64,000 bases of DNA from CATQHS01 sp965203375. GTDB taxonomy: Bacteria; Actinomycetota; Acidimicrobiia; Acidimicrobiales; Aldehydirespiratoraceae. Position 1 is the stretch's first letter. Each line of letters begins with the position of its first letter. The notes below the pieces were generated by a model that made no database searches, was not told the origin of the DNA, and saw only the letters and a program-made list of their open reading frames with translations. The stretch spans positions 3,472,001 through 3,536,000 of the forward strand of contig OZ241886.1 of NCBI GenBank assembly GCA_965203375.1, in the 5' to 3' direction. This document shows, piece after piece, positions 43,054-52,636 of the stretch. A program made the position numbers and the translations under genes.

Positions 43054-43582
43054 TCCTCGTAACCTTCTTCAAGAAATCTTATCCAGCTACACCGATGATG
43101 ACAAATGGATTGACTCAACATTCGAAAGGGTCAAGCGGCTTTCTAATACCAAAGTCGGAGATGTTGGACAAGACTTCGTAGAGAAACTTTGCGAAAGTCT
43201 CGGATTGGACTATGAGATACCCCGCAAAAGGAGCGGACAGCGAGAAAAGAACTCTCCTTGGGATATCCGAATTGAAGGTGTGGAATGTGAATTGAAAACG
43301 GCTACCGAAGATGTAAGCGGTAGTTTCCAATTCAACCACATCCGTTACCACCGCGATTACGACGCCCTCTTGTGCGTGGGAATTACACCAGAAGAGATCT
43401 TCTTCAGAGCATGGTCCAAAGCAGACGTAACAACATTACAAGCAGGTCGGTTGATCCCTATGGAAAAAGGCACTAACGCCTCACATAAGTTAACAAAGAA
43501 GCCAGGCCAGCTCTACCCTATCGATCAGTTCGAGATCCGCATACGCGAACTCACTAACCAAGTCCGCAAACAGAAAATCTAG
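43046..43582 (+). CDS. Probable cognate restriction endonuclease
   Basis: The 178-residue protein is AT-rich. NSPWDIRIEGVECELKTA fits the PD-(D/E)xK nuclease core (Asp, then Glu-x-Lys), preceded by GQDFVEKLCESLGL, a helix with the conserved Glu of such folds. Position directly after, and overlapping with, the methyltransferase argues for a type II system. No close family is recognised. Its TAG shares two bases with the TAG of the convergent Rieske gene. Confidence 0.75.
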   Translation: MTDPRNLLQEILSSYTDDDKWIDSTFERVKRLSNTKVGDVGQDFVEKLCESLGLDYEIPRKRSGQREKNSPWDIRIEGVECELKTATEDVSGSFQFNHIRYHRDYDALLCVGITPEEIFFRAWSKADVTTLQAGRLIPMEKGTNASHKLTKKPGQLYPIDQFEIRIRELTNQVRKQKI

Positions 43583-44745
43583 GTGCCGTTGGGCCAGGAT
43601 TGGCGGTAGCGCTTTACCAGCCAGCGGTTGAACTGCACCAGGGTCTCCTCCTGCCAGGAGTAGCGGCCCCGGGGGGCCAAGTGGGAGTTGAGGCCCTTCT
43701 GGGTCATCTCGTCGGCGTAGATGTCCTGCACGTTGAAGTTGTTGACCCCGGCCTCGGCCGCCTCGAACAGGTACTCGAACATGGGGTCGTTCAGGGCCGA
43801 GGACTCGAAGCAGTAGCCGATGTGGATGGTGATGTGGCCGGGACCGTCGGGGCTGATGATGAAATAGGCCACCTCGTCGGGGACGATGGCCAGAGCCAGG
43901 GTGGGCGGTATCAGCACGAACCCGCCCCGGCGGCGCTGGTCCTCGGTGAGATCGGCGAACACCGGCAGGAGGCAGCGCTTGGTGGGGTTGAACGAGCCGT
44001 CCATGTCGGTGAAGTGCTGGATGCGGCCGATGGCGCCGTCGTCGTCGTCCCAGTCCAGGAAGTCGTTCATGTGGCTGGGGGCGAAGGTCTGCAGAGGCCC
44101 GTGGAGCCGGCTGGCGTGGTAGGGGTCGTTGAAGTTCTCCATCATGACCTTCCAGTTCCAGGCCAGTCCGGGGATCGTCTTGCCCTCCAGGGTGGTGGTG
44201 GTCTCCAGCCCGTAGTTCTCGAGCATGGCGTCGATCTTGGCCATGGTGGGGCCGAACGGGGCAGCGCCGGGGTCGAAGTTGGCCATGACGAACCCCTGCC
44301 ACAGCTCCGTCTTGAGCTCGACCAGCCCGTGCTCGGCCGGGTCGAAGCCGACGGCCCGGTCCATGGCCGGGGTGCCGAGGAGCTTGCCGTCGAGCCCGTA
44401 GGACCAGTGGTGGTAGGGGCAGGTGAACCGGCGGCAGTTGCCCGAGCCCTCGGCCAGGACCATGCCCCGGTGCCGACACACCGCCGACATGACCCGCAGC
44501 TCGCCGTCGGCGTCCCTCACGACAATCAGCGGCTCGCCGGCGATGGTGATGCAGCGGAAGTCGCCGGGCTCGGCCAACTGGTCGGCCCGGCCCACGCACA
44601 GCCACTCCCGCTGGAAGATGGCCCGCCGCTCGAACTCGAAGAACTCAGGCGACGTGTACAGAACAGGCGGCAGCAGCCGGGCCTCGTCGACCGGCCCGGT
44701 CGAGTCGTCGAAGCTGGCCAGCAGCTCATCAGTCAGGACGGTCAC
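43579..44745 (-). CDS. Rieske 2Fe-2S ring-hydroxylating oxygenase, alpha subunit
   Basis: This 388-residue protein has CRHRGM ... CPYHHWSYGLDG for the Rieske cluster and MENFNDPYHASRLH for the mononuclear iron. GTG 44745 is chosen because GAGGAG lies 6 bases upstream; a TTG-started frame from 44775 would place that site inside the gene. It is a paralogue of 19709-20953. Neither reductase nor ferredoxin is encoded nearby. Confidence 0.9.
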   Translation of the reverse strand: MTVLTDELLASFDDSTGPVDEARLLPPVLYTSPEFFEFERRAIFQREWLCVGRADQLAEPGDFRCITIAGEPLIVVRDADGELRVMSAVCRHRGMVLAEGSGNCRRFTCPYHHWSYGLDGKLLGTPAMDRAVGFDPAEHGLVELKTELWQGFVMANFDPGAAPFGPTMAKIDAMLENYGLETTTTLEGKTIPGLAWNWKVMMENFNDPYHASRLHGPLQTFAPSHMNDFLDWDDDDGAIGRIQHFTDMDGSFNPTKRCLLPVFADLTEDQRRRGGFVLIPPTLALAIVPDEVAYFIISPDGPGHITIHIGYCFESSALNDPMFEYLFEAAEAGVNNFNVQDIYADEMTQKGLNSHLAPRGRYSWQEETLVQFNRWLVKRYRQSWPNGT

Positions 44746-44786
44746 GTCGATCTCCTCGTCGGGGTTCGGGCACAAATGCTCGCTTC

Positions 44787-44813
44787 GGTAAGAAGTGTGG
44801 CACTTTTCTTACC
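44787..44813. promoter_or_regulatory. Inverted repeat GGTAAGAA...TTCTTACC
   Basis: GGTAAGAAGTG (44787-44797) faces CACTTTTCTTACC (44801-44813), with a 2-base difference within the arm. It sits in the divergent region between the Rieske gene (start 44745) and the propeller lipoprotein (start 44889), where an operator for either could lie. Confidence 0.45.
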
Positions 44814-44888
44814 GGGCAGCGAAAGCACGCACCACTTCGACGGCCTAATGTTCGTTCTGCCAACAAGCGCGACCCAGGCAGGTGCGGT

Positions 44889-47800
44889 GTGGAAGTGCCG
44901 TTCTCAAGAACTCTCTGGCTCGGCTTGGGCGCGGCGATTTGGGCGCTGACGGCCATCGCCGTTCAGGGCTGCGGCGGCGGCGAGCCCGATCCGGTGGCCC
45001 CGGCGACCTCTTCGCCGACAGACGAGGCGGAGCCCGAGCCTCAGCCGGAACCGAAGCCCGACCCGCAATCGGAATCTGAGCCGATCCCAGAACCTGGGGA
45101 AAGCCCGAACTCAGAACCTGAACCGAACCCGGAAGCGGCCGATGAGCACCCGACGCCGCAGGAGCTGGAAGAGTCGGAAGAGACGGTCGAGGCGGAGCCA
45201 CTGACCGAAGATGCCGAGTCGACCATTGTGCGGCTGACCGACGATCCCGCCGACGACTGGGACCCGGTCTGGTCGCCGGACGGCACTCAGATTCTCTTCA
45301 CCAGCAACCGGGGCGACGATTCCGGGCTGGGCGACCGCGAGATTTTCGTGATGCGAGCCGACGGAACCGACCTGCGCCAACTGACCGACGACGACAGCAT
45401 CAACTGGATCACGGCGAGGGGCTTCTCGCCGGACGGCACGCAAATTCTCTTCACCGGCACCACCGATGACGACCGCGACATCTTCGTGATGGACACCGAC
45501 GGCACGGGCGTGCGCCAACTGACCAGCAACGACGCCTACGAGACCGAGCCGGTCTGGTCCCCGGACGGATCGCGCATCCTGTTCACCAGCGACCGCGACG
45601 GAGGATACGGCCTCTACTCGATGCGGGCCGACGGCACCGACATGCGCCAGCTCACCGTGAGCGGCACCGACAACCTCAATCCGGCCTGGTCGCCCGACGG
45701 GACCCGCATCCTCTTCACCAGCGACCGCGACGGCGACGACGAGCTGTTCGTGATGGAAGCCGACGGTTCCAACGAACGACAACTCACCGACAACGACACC
45801 GACGAGATCGGGCCGGCCTGGTCGCCGGACGGAACGAGGGTCGTTTTCGCCACCGTCTCTGAAGCCCGATACCAGGCCAGCGTCATCCGCCTCGACGGCG
45901 ACGAAGACCCTCCCGCTGTCGAATTTTTGACAGGTCCGAACATTCAAACCTGGGACCTGGCATGGTCGCCCGACGGCAAGCACATCCTCTTCATCGGCGA
46001 CAGCCGCGAGGGCCGAACCGACCTCCATGTGATGGAAGCCGACGGATCCAGAGTGCGCCGACTGACCGAAGACATCGCCGACGAGGAGAGAGCGATCTGG
46101 TCACCGGATGGCACGCAGATATTGTTCGTCAGCCACCGCAATCACCAATACGACATCTTTCTAGCTAAGTCTATAGATGAACCTAAGGCATATATTATTC
46201 AGCCACAGCTTGAGGAGCTATCAAAAGACACCAAGACAAAAAATGTTGAGCCCAATGGCACGCGACCGACCATAGCGTCAATCAATCCCTGTAACAGTAC
46301 GACTAGCTCCCACAGGGAGGACACTGCTTGGGATTTAGTAACAGTGCCGATAACTGACAACAGCTATTACGATGCAACCGGCGATTGGTCACCGGATGGC
46401 ACACAAATCGTATTCTCCAGCTTTCGAGAAGGCGATCGTGAGATCTATGTGATAAACGCCGATGGTTCCGGCGAGCGCCCCCTAACTCATAATGAGGCCA
46501 GTGATATAGATCCCGACTGGTCACCAGACGGCGAACATATCTTGTTCTCCAGCAACCGAGACGGCAACCGCGAGATCTACGTAATGAACGCCGACGGAAG
46601 CCAACCCCGCCGACTGACTCACAATGAATCAGTAGATGTGGAACCTGACTGGTCGCCTGACGGCACACAAATCCTGTTTACCAGCAACCGAGACGGCAAC
46701 CGCGAGATCTACGTAATGAACGCCGACGGAAGCCAACCCCGCCGACTGACTCACAACAATGTTATAGACGAAGACCCAGAATGGTCACCAGATGGCACAC
46801 AAATGTTATTCATCAGCGAGCGAGATGGTCCATCTCCTCTTTACGTATTTACTATGAATACACAGGCACTTAGTCCCATAAATCCAATAGTTGAAAACTA
46901 TGGGTATGCGCTTTATCCCAAAGAGCCGTCCTGGTCACCTGACGGCACTCAAATCTTGTTCACTTCTAGGTCTGAAATACATATAATGAACATTGACGGC
47001 ACAGATTTACGACAACTAACCTACAATGATATTTACGACGGACAACCAGTTTGGTCGCCCGATGGAACACGGTTCTTATTCACTAGGAATGACAGTCGCA
47101 AGAGTGAGATCTATATAAGGGCTATGAGTCCGATAGCAGAGTATCCTGTGAATATTGTGCGATTGTTTTCAAATATCGGTTTCTCTCTTAAATGGTCACC
47201 AGACGGCACAAAAATACTATTCTACAGTACCGAAGATGGCGATAGCGAAATCTACGTAATGGACGCTGATGGCAGAAATATCCAACAGCTAACCCACAAC
47301 ACCGAAAATGACTACTACGGATCATGGTCACCAGACGGCACAAAGATAATGTTCACTAGCGAACCAGTAGGCAGCAACCTTAGCGAAATCTATGTAATGG
47401 ACGCTGATGGCAGAAATATCCAACAGCTAACCCACAACACTGAACCTGACTACGGCGGGTCATGGTCACCAGACGGCACGAAGATAGTGTTCACTGGCAG
47501 TCGTGACGTTAGTGATAGTTCGCTGATGAGCCCCGATGGACGTGAGATATTTGTAATGAATGCTGACGGTACAAACATCAGTCGTTTGACGTATAACGAT
47601 GTTGGTGATTTTGGTGGCAACTGGTCATCGGATGGCACGCAGATTTTCTTTACCCGTGGCAGGTATCCGGGGGAATGGTCAAATTACGTTATGAATGTAG
47701 ACGGAACAGGCAAACACAAAATAACGGATTTGGGCCATGGGATTAGATCAGGCGACAATCGGATCTTGTACAGTAGCTCATATACTGGCCCGGGATCTTG

Positions 47801-48149
47801 GATTGGTCAGATATTTATCATGAATGCCGACGGTACAGACAAGCGTCAATTAACTCATGATGATACTCGCAAAGAGATTCTAGATTGGTCACCTGATAAC
47901 TCACTAATACTATTCAAAACTCAACTACTTGATAATGATAGTCCCAACGAATATGATTTCCTTCCGGCTGTGACTTATGTCATGCATGCTGATGGAACAA
48001 ACCGGTGTCCCCTTCTCCCGCAGTACATTGATTACATTGATATCGCTTATGCCACTTGGTCGCCGAACGGTGAGCGAATCTATTTCGTCGGTTATGAAGA
48101 TCGTATTCTCTATATGATGGACACGGCTACGGTTGCCACCGATAACTGA
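44889..48149 (+). CDS. Large TolB-like beta-propeller lipoprotein
   Basis: The 1086-residue protein has a signal peptide ending AIAVQGC (likely lipidated Cys28, a slightly irregular lipobox), a Pro/Glu-rich linker (about 33-95), then about 20 PD40/TolB blades of form WSPDGTQILFTSNRDG ... EIYVMNADGS ... RLTHN, enough for about three propellers. Such proteins bind proteins or glycans outside the cell. Up to about 46150 the DNA is GC-rich; beyond it is clearly AT-rich with fresh duplications (46549-46624 repeated 132 bp later; 47243 on repeated 138 bp later). It looks like a host 5' half joined to foreign or newly expanded blades. GTG start. Confidence 0.85.
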   Translation: MEVPFSRTLWLGLGAAIWALTAIAVQGCGGGEPDPVAPATSSPTDEAEPEPQPEPKPDPQSESEPIPEPGESPNSEPEPNPEAADEHPTPQELEESEETVEAEPLTEDAESTIVRLTDDPADDWDPVWSPDGTQILFTSNRGDDSGLGDREIFVMRADGTDLRQLTDDDSINWITARGFSPDGTQILFTGTTDDDRDIFVMDTDGTGVRQLTSNDAYETEPVWSPDGSRILFTSDRDGGYGLYSMRADGTDMRQLTVSGTDNLNPAWSPDGTRILFTSDRDGDDELFVMEADGSNERQLTDNDTDEIGPAWSPDGTRVVFATVSEARYQASVIRLDGDEDPPAVEFLTGPNIQTWDLAWSPDGKHILFIGDSREGRTDLHVMEADGSRVRRLTEDIADEERAIWSPDGTQILFVSHRNHQYDIFLAKSIDEPKAYIIQPQLEELSKDTKTKNVEPNGTRPTIASINPCNSTTSSHREDTAWDLVTVPITDNSYYDATGDWSPDGTQIVFSSFREGDREIYVINADGSGERPLTHNEASDIDPDWSPDGEHILFSSNRDGNREIYVMNADGSQPRRLTHNESVDVEPDWSPDGTQILFTSNRDGNREIYVMNADGSQPRRLTHNNVIDEDPEWSPDGTQMLFISERDGPSPLYVFTMNTQALSPINPIVENYGYALYPKEPSWSPDGTQILFTSRSEIHIMNIDGTDLRQLTYNDIYDGQPVWSPDGTRFLFTRNDSRKSEIYIRAMSPIAEYPVNIVRLFSNIGFSLKWSPDGTKILFYSTEDGDSEIYVMDADGRNIQQLTHNTENDYYGSWSPDGTKIMFTSEPVGSNLSEIYVMDADGRNIQQLTHNTEPDYGGSWSPDGTKIVFTGSRDVSDSSLMSPDGREIFVMNADGTNISRLTYNDVGDFGGNWSSDGTQIFFTRGRYPGEWSNYVMNVDGTGKHKITDLGHGIRSGDNRILYSSSYTGPGSWIGQIFIMNADGTDKRQLTHDDTRKEILDWSPDNSLILFKTQLLDNDSPNEYDFLPAVTYVMHADGTNRCPLLPQYIDYIDIAYATWSPNGERIYFVGYEDRILYMMDTATVATDN

Positions 48150-48165
48150 TAGGCCACTACAACAT

Positions 48166-49806
48166 CTATACGATCGGCATTTGGAGGTGGTGGTTGGTGG
48201 CTTGTTGGAAGGCGGCGCCTACGGCCAGGCAGAGGTCGTCGCGGTGGGGCGGGGCGGCGATCTGCACGGCTGCGGGCAGGCCGTCGTCGGTTCCGGCCGG
48301 GATCACCAGCGCGGGCATTCCGGTGACGTTGAAGATCAAGAAGTTGCGGGCCACCTTGTCCAGCCAGAGCCGGTCGCCGTCGTCGAAGAAGGTGGCCAGG
48401 TCGGGGGCGGCGGTGGGGGTGGCCGGGGTCAGCACCACATCGGCCCGCTCGAAGACGGCGTCGAAGTCCTGCTGCACCAGCCGCCGGGCCCGCAGCGCCC
48501 GCACGTAGTCGCCGGCGCTGGCCCGGGACCCGGCCACCAGCCGGTGGGCGGCCGAGGCGGTGAAGGCCTCCAACCGGTCGAGGCGGGAGTCGTGGTTGGC
48601 CGCGAACTCCACCACCGTGACCAGCCAGGCGACGGTTCCGGCCAGCTCGGCGCAGGGGACATCCACCGGGACGATCGCCGCGCCCAGGTCGGCCAGCGCG
48701 TCGGCGGCCGCGTCCCGGGCGGCCATCACGCCGGGGCTGCAGCCCTCAGCCAGCCAGCCCCCCGGAACGCCGACCCGCAGGCCGGAGAGGCCGCCAGCGC
48801 AGGCTGAGGCCACGGCCGCCGCGTAGTCGGGGACGGGTCGGTCCGACGAATAGGGGTCGGCCGGGTCGGCACCGGCCAGCACAGCCAGCAGCAGGGCCAG
48901 GTCCTCGACGGTGCGGGCCATGGGCCCGACGTGATCGAAGGACCACGAGACCGGGAACACCCCGGTCCGGGGCACCCGGCCGAAGGTCGGCTTGATCCCG
49001 CTCACCCCGCAATACGAGGCCGGGACCCGGATCGAGCCCCCGGTGTCGGTGCCCAGCGCAACCGGGAACTGGCCCGCGGCCAGCCCGACCGCCGAGCCGG
49101 AGGAGCTGCCCCCGGTCCAGCGGCCCGCCCCCCAGGGGTTGACCACCCCGGCGCCGGTCTCGTCGCCGAAGGCCAGCTCGGGGGTGGCGGTCTTGGCCAC
49201 CACCACCGCCCCGGCCCGCTCCAGCCGGCCCACCGCGGCCGCGTTGGCCTCAGGCACATGGTCGGCGAACAGCGGCGACCCGGCCCGGGTGGCAACCCCG
49301 GCGGTCTCGATGATGTCCTTGACCCCCACCGGCACCCCCTCCAGCGGCCGGGCCTCCCCAGCTCGCCAGCGCCGGGCCGACTCCGCCGCCGCGGCCCGGG
49401 CCCGGCCGTCGAGGCGGGTCACCACCGCGTGCAGCTCGCCGTCGACGGCGTCCATCCGGGCCAGGGCGGCCTCCGCCGCGTCCACCGGGTCGAGCCGACC
49501 GGATCGGAAACCGGCCAGCAGGTCGGCTGCGCTCCATACGGCCGGATCACCGGAAGCCGGCGTCTCCCGAGGGCCGACCGATCCCTTGCCCCCAGCCGCC
49601 GCCACCGGCGACCAGCCCGGTCCCGGCCCTGCCGTCGGACCGCCGGAGGCGATCCAGTGCTCGGCTTCGGTCAATCCGGGTCCGGCCGCAAACGGCAGCC
49701 GGACCGCCGCCAGTTCAGCCAGCTTGGGAGCGAGGGTGGCCTGAGCCGCTTCGACCTCGGTCAGCAGGCGATATCCCAAATGCCTCCGATAAACACCCAA
49801 GCGCAT
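48166..49806 (-). CDS. Amidase signature family enzyme
   Basis: The protein has 546 residues. The Ser-cisSer-Lys triad is visible: GVPVGVKDIIE (Lys), GGSSSGSAVGLAAG and GTDTGGSIRVPASYCG (Ser residues). It hydrolyses an amide; the family includes GatA and many catabolic amidases, and a lone gene without gatB or gatC favours catabolism. The first 90 residues are an extension with low conservation. ATG 49806 overlaps the SLH gene by 46 bases; I see no better start. Confidence 0.88.
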   Translation of the reverse strand: MRLGVYRRHLGYRLLTEVEAAQATLAPKLAELAAVRLPFAAGPGLTEAEHWIASGGPTAGPGPGWSPVAAAGGKGSVGPRETPASGDPAVWSAADLLAGFRSGRLDPVDAAEAALARMDAVDGELHAVVTRLDGRARAAAAESARRWRAGEARPLEGVPVGVKDIIETAGVATRAGSPLFADHVPEANAAAVGRLERAGAVVVAKTATPELAFGDETGAGVVNPWGAGRWTGGSSSGSAVGLAAGQFPVALGTDTGGSIRVPASYCGVSGIKPTFGRVPRTGVFPVSWSFDHVGPMARTVEDLALLLAVLAGADPADPYSSDRPVPDYAAAVASACAGGLSGLRVGVPGGWLAEGCSPGVMAARDAAADALADLGAAIVPVDVPCAELAGTVAWLVTVVEFAANHDSRLDRLEAFTASAAHRLVAGSRASAGDYVRALRARRLVQQDFDAVFERADVVLTPATPTAAPDLATFFDDGDRLWLDKVARNFLIFNVTGMPALVIPAGTDDGLPAAVQIAAPPHRDDLCLAVGAAFQQATNHHLQMPIV

Positions 49807-50507
49807 CCGCTCCCAGGATCAGTGTTCGGCCGTGGCGGGATGGTCGGCCCTTCCGGCTCCGTAGTCTCCGGCGCGTCCGGCGCGGGCGCCGGCAGGTCAA
49901 CCGACGGCGAGGGCAGCGGATACACGGCATCGACGCCAGCCCGCATGATTGAGGCGAACTCGGCCCGGGTCGGGCTGATGTCGGCGAGCACTCTGATGAA
50001 CACGGCGCGGGCCTGAGAACGGTCGAATTCGCGGTCGGGGCCGAACAGGCCGCTTTCGTCGACGACCAACCAACCGCGGTCCACGGCGTAAACGACATCA
50101 TCGGCATAGGGGTGGTCCGATGGCACATCGGGGAACGGGCGGGCAGACTCCGAAGCGGGCGGGTCGGTGGGCGGCGACGCGCCGGACGCGGCCCCGGGGC
50201 GGATGGCGTTCAGGTGCTCGACGCCGGCTCGCAGGACAGCGGCGAAACCGGCTCGGGTGGGGTTGACCTCGGCGAATACCCTAGAGAACACCTTGAGGGT
50301 TTGAGAAAGGGTCACTTCGCGGTCGGGGCCGAAAGTGCCGTCTTCAAATCCGACGAACCAGCCGCGGTCGGCGACGATGGCGATGTCATCGGCATGGAGG
50401 TGGTCCTCAGCCACATCGGGGAAGCCGGCGACGGCCGCCCAAGACACCGCGGCCACAGTGACCGCACCGGCGGCGACAGCCGCCGCAACGAGGGCAGGGC
50501 GGATCAA
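49761..50507 (-). CDS. Secreted protein with two S-layer homology (SLH) repeats
   Basis: The 248-residue protein has a hydrophobic signal segment (about 1-28), SLH units at about 28-85 (FPDVAEDHLHADDIAIVADRGW) and 118-175 (FPDVPSDHPYADDVVYAVDRGW), each followed by FGPDRE, then a Pro-rich linker and a short tail with two Cys. SLH domains bind cell-wall polymers; two or three usually form a unit. The 3' end overlaps the amidase start by 46 bases. Confidence 0.82.
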   Translation of the reverse strand: MIRPALVAAAVAAGAVTVAAVSWAAVAGFPDVAEDHLHADDIAIVADRGWFVGFEDGTFGPDREVTLSQTLKVFSRVFAEVNPTRAGFAAVLRAGVEHLNAIRPGAASGASPPTDPPASESARPFPDVPSDHPYADDVVYAVDRGWLVVDESGLFGPDREFDRSQARAVFIRVLADISPTRAEFASIMRAGVDAVYPLPSPSVDLPAPAPDAPETTEPEGPTIPPRPNTDPGSGCAWVFIGGIWDIAC

Positions 50508-50659
50508 GGCGATAGGGCGAACAATAACCCAGCCGAGCGGGACGCTTCAAGCATCACCAGGTCAAGCCCACAGGCGGATTCGTCAGCCCCCGTGCTCGCC
50601 GAACGATGGCGGGAGCGGCCGCTGGGCCGCCCCCCGGCGCCACCGGTTAGGATCGCGCC

Positions 50660-51838
50660 ATGATCACCGATCTGCAGGCCGAGCCGGTGGCCGAGCGGCT
50701 CGAGCGCCATGTGAAGGAGACGGCCGGGCTGGTGGAGTCGCCGGTGCCGAGCCCGATGCTGCAGCCCTACGAGGTCTACGACCAAGGCCTGTTCGACCTG
50801 GAGATGGTGAGGGTCTTCGGCCGGTCGTGGCTGTGGCTGGGCGACACCGAGGACCTGGCCGAGCCGGGCGACTACATCACCGGCGCCATCGGCTATCAGC
50901 CGGTGATCGCCATCCGCCAGGAGGACGGGTCGGTCAAGGGGTTCTTAAACAACTGCCGGCACCGGGCCTCGGGGCTGCTGTTCGAGCCGGCCGGGAACTG
51001 CGGCAAGACCCTCACCTGCCCCTACCACAACTGGGCCTACAACATCGACGGCCGCCTCATCGGCATCCCGGACAGGGCCCGCATGTATCCCGACGACATC
51101 CCCGCCGACGACTACGGCCTGGTGCCGATCCGCATCGAGGTGGCCTGGGACAAGCTGGTGTTCGGCTGCCTGTCCCGCAAGGCCCCGCCGTTCAGGGAGT
51201 GGATCGCCCCGCTGGCCGAGCGCTACGACCTCTACGGCTTCTCCCGGTTCACCCGCTATCACCGCGAGCTGGACGAGACCTATCCCATCAACTGGAAGGC
51301 GTTCGCGGAGAACTCCAACGACGACTACCACGTCCGCTTCGTCCACCGCCGCCTCAACCACCTGCGCAAGCAGATGGACACCATCGTGCGCTTCGAGGGC
51401 CGGACCTGCAGCGGGTTCAAGCCCCACGCCCCCGGCGAGGACGCCTCCGGGGGCCGCACCGACCTCACCGAGGAGCAGCTCAAGGGCCACTACGCCGACT
51501 TCATCTACCCCAACCTGACCCCGCTGCCCTACCCCACCCAGCTCATCCTGGTGCGGGCCGACCCGATCGCCCCGGACCGGACCCGCCTGTTCAGCCGCGT
51601 CTACGGCATCGACAAGACCGTGGAGGAGCAGGACTTCGAGCTGGACCGGCTGGCCGTCACCAACCAGGAGGACACCGACATGGTGACCGTGCTGATGGGC
51701 AACCTGCGGTCGCCGTTCTACCGGGTCGGGCCGGCCTCCACCTGGGAGGGCCGGGCCGCCCACATCATGAAGACGGTGCGGGCCGACGTGGCCGCCCCGC
51801 TGGCCCCCGACGAGTTCGACGGGCCCGTCGGCGACTGA
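50660..51838 (+). CDS. Rieske oxygenase alpha subunit (ring-hydroxylating type)
   Basis: The protein has 392 residues: NCRHRASGLL ... CPYHNWAYNIDG for the Rieske cluster and AENSNDDYHVRFVHRRL for the catalytic iron. It heads a plus-strand operon of four genes with gaps of 6, 3 and 22 bases (50660-54617), with an aldolase, a beta subunit and a second alpha subunit. Substrate unknown. Confidence 0.9.
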   Translation: MITDLQAEPVAERLERHVKETAGLVESPVPSPMLQPYEVYDQGLFDLEMVRVFGRSWLWLGDTEDLAEPGDYITGAIGYQPVIAIRQEDGSVKGFLNNCRHRASGLLFEPAGNCGKTLTCPYHNWAYNIDGRLIGIPDRARMYPDDIPADDYGLVPIRIEVAWDKLVFGCLSRKAPPFREWIAPLAERYDLYGFSRFTRYHRELDETYPINWKAFAENSNDDYHVRFVHRRLNHLRKQMDTIVRFEGRTCSGFKPHAPGEDASGGRTDLTEEQLKGHYADFIYPNLTPLPYPTQLILVRADPIAPDRTRLFSRVYGIDKTVEEQDFELDRLAVTNQEDTDMVTVLMGNLRSPFYRVGPASTWEGRAAHIMKTVRADVAAPLAPDEFDGPVGD

Positions 51839-51844
51839 TCCCCC

Positions 51845-52633
51845 GTGGCCGACGCCCCCTCAACAATGCCGTCGGCTGTGGCGGCCGGAAAGCGCCGGCG
51901 GGCCCGTCACGTCTTCGGCTCCGACGGCCGGGCGGTGATCGTGGCCATGGACCACCCCGCCTACCTGGGCTCGGGAGTTCCGGCCGGGGCGGTGGACGCC
52001 ATCGCCTCTGCCGGCCCCGACGCCGTGCTGGCCACCTGGCACCTGGCCCGGTCCCGGCCCGAGGCCTTCGCGGGCTGCGGCCTGATCCTGCGGGTGGACG
52101 GCGGCGTGTCCGACATGGGCGAACCGGCCGGCGGCGACGCCTCGGCGCTGCTGTACCGGGCCGAGGAGGCCATGGTGCTGGGGGCCGACGCGGTGATCGT
52201 CATGACTTTCCCGGGCACCCCCGACGAGGAGCGGTCGCTGGGGCGGCTGGCCCGCCTGGCCGCCGAGTGCGAGAGGCTGGGGCTGCCGGTGGTGGCCGAG
52301 TCGATACCGGGGGGCTGGGCCCGCACCGTGGCATGGACGGCCTCCAACGTCGGCCGGGGGGCCCGCATCGCGGTGGAGCTGGGGGCCGACGCGGTGAAGA
52401 CCATGTGCCCGGGCCCGACCGAGGAGTTCGCCGAGGTGGCGGCGGCCTGCCCCGGCCCGGTGGTGGCCCTGGGCGGACCCAAGGCCGACGACCCCGACCA
52501 AGTGGTGGACCTGGCCCGGGGGGTGGTGGCGGCCGGAGCGGCCGGCGTGGCCTTCGGGCGCAACGTGTGGGGCAGCGACGACCCGGCCGGGATGGTGGCC
52601 CGCCTGCGCGCCGCCGTCCACGGGAACCCCTGA
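51845..52633 (+). CDS. Class I aldolase of the DeoC/FbaB (LsrF-like) family
   Basis: The 262-residue TIM barrel has VAMDHPAYLG at strand 1 and ELGADAVKTMCPGP with the likely Schiff-base Lys, then ALGGPKADDPDQV and GVAFGRNVW. It probably cleaves or makes a C-C bond on a product of the oxygenase pathway. It is inserted between the Rieske alpha and beta genes. Confidence 0.82.
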   Translation: MADAPSTMPSAVAAGKRRRARHVFGSDGRAVIVAMDHPAYLGSGVPAGAVDAIASAGPDAVLATWHLARSRPEAFAGCGLILRVDGGVSDMGEPAGGDASALLYRAEEAMVLGADAVIVMTFPGTPDEERSLGRLARLAAECERLGLPVVAESIPGGWARTVAWTASNVGRGARIAVELGADAVKTMCPGPTEEFAEVAAACPGPVVALGGPKADDPDQVVDLARGVVAAGAAGVAFGRNVWGSDDPAGMVARLRAAVHGNP

Positions 52634-52636
52634 GCG

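Noticed and set aside
46549..46760. CRISPR-like repeats in the 46-48 kb region
   Set aside because: They are in-frame beta-propeller blades with 132-138 bp periods encoding WSPDGT motifs, not repeats with spacers.
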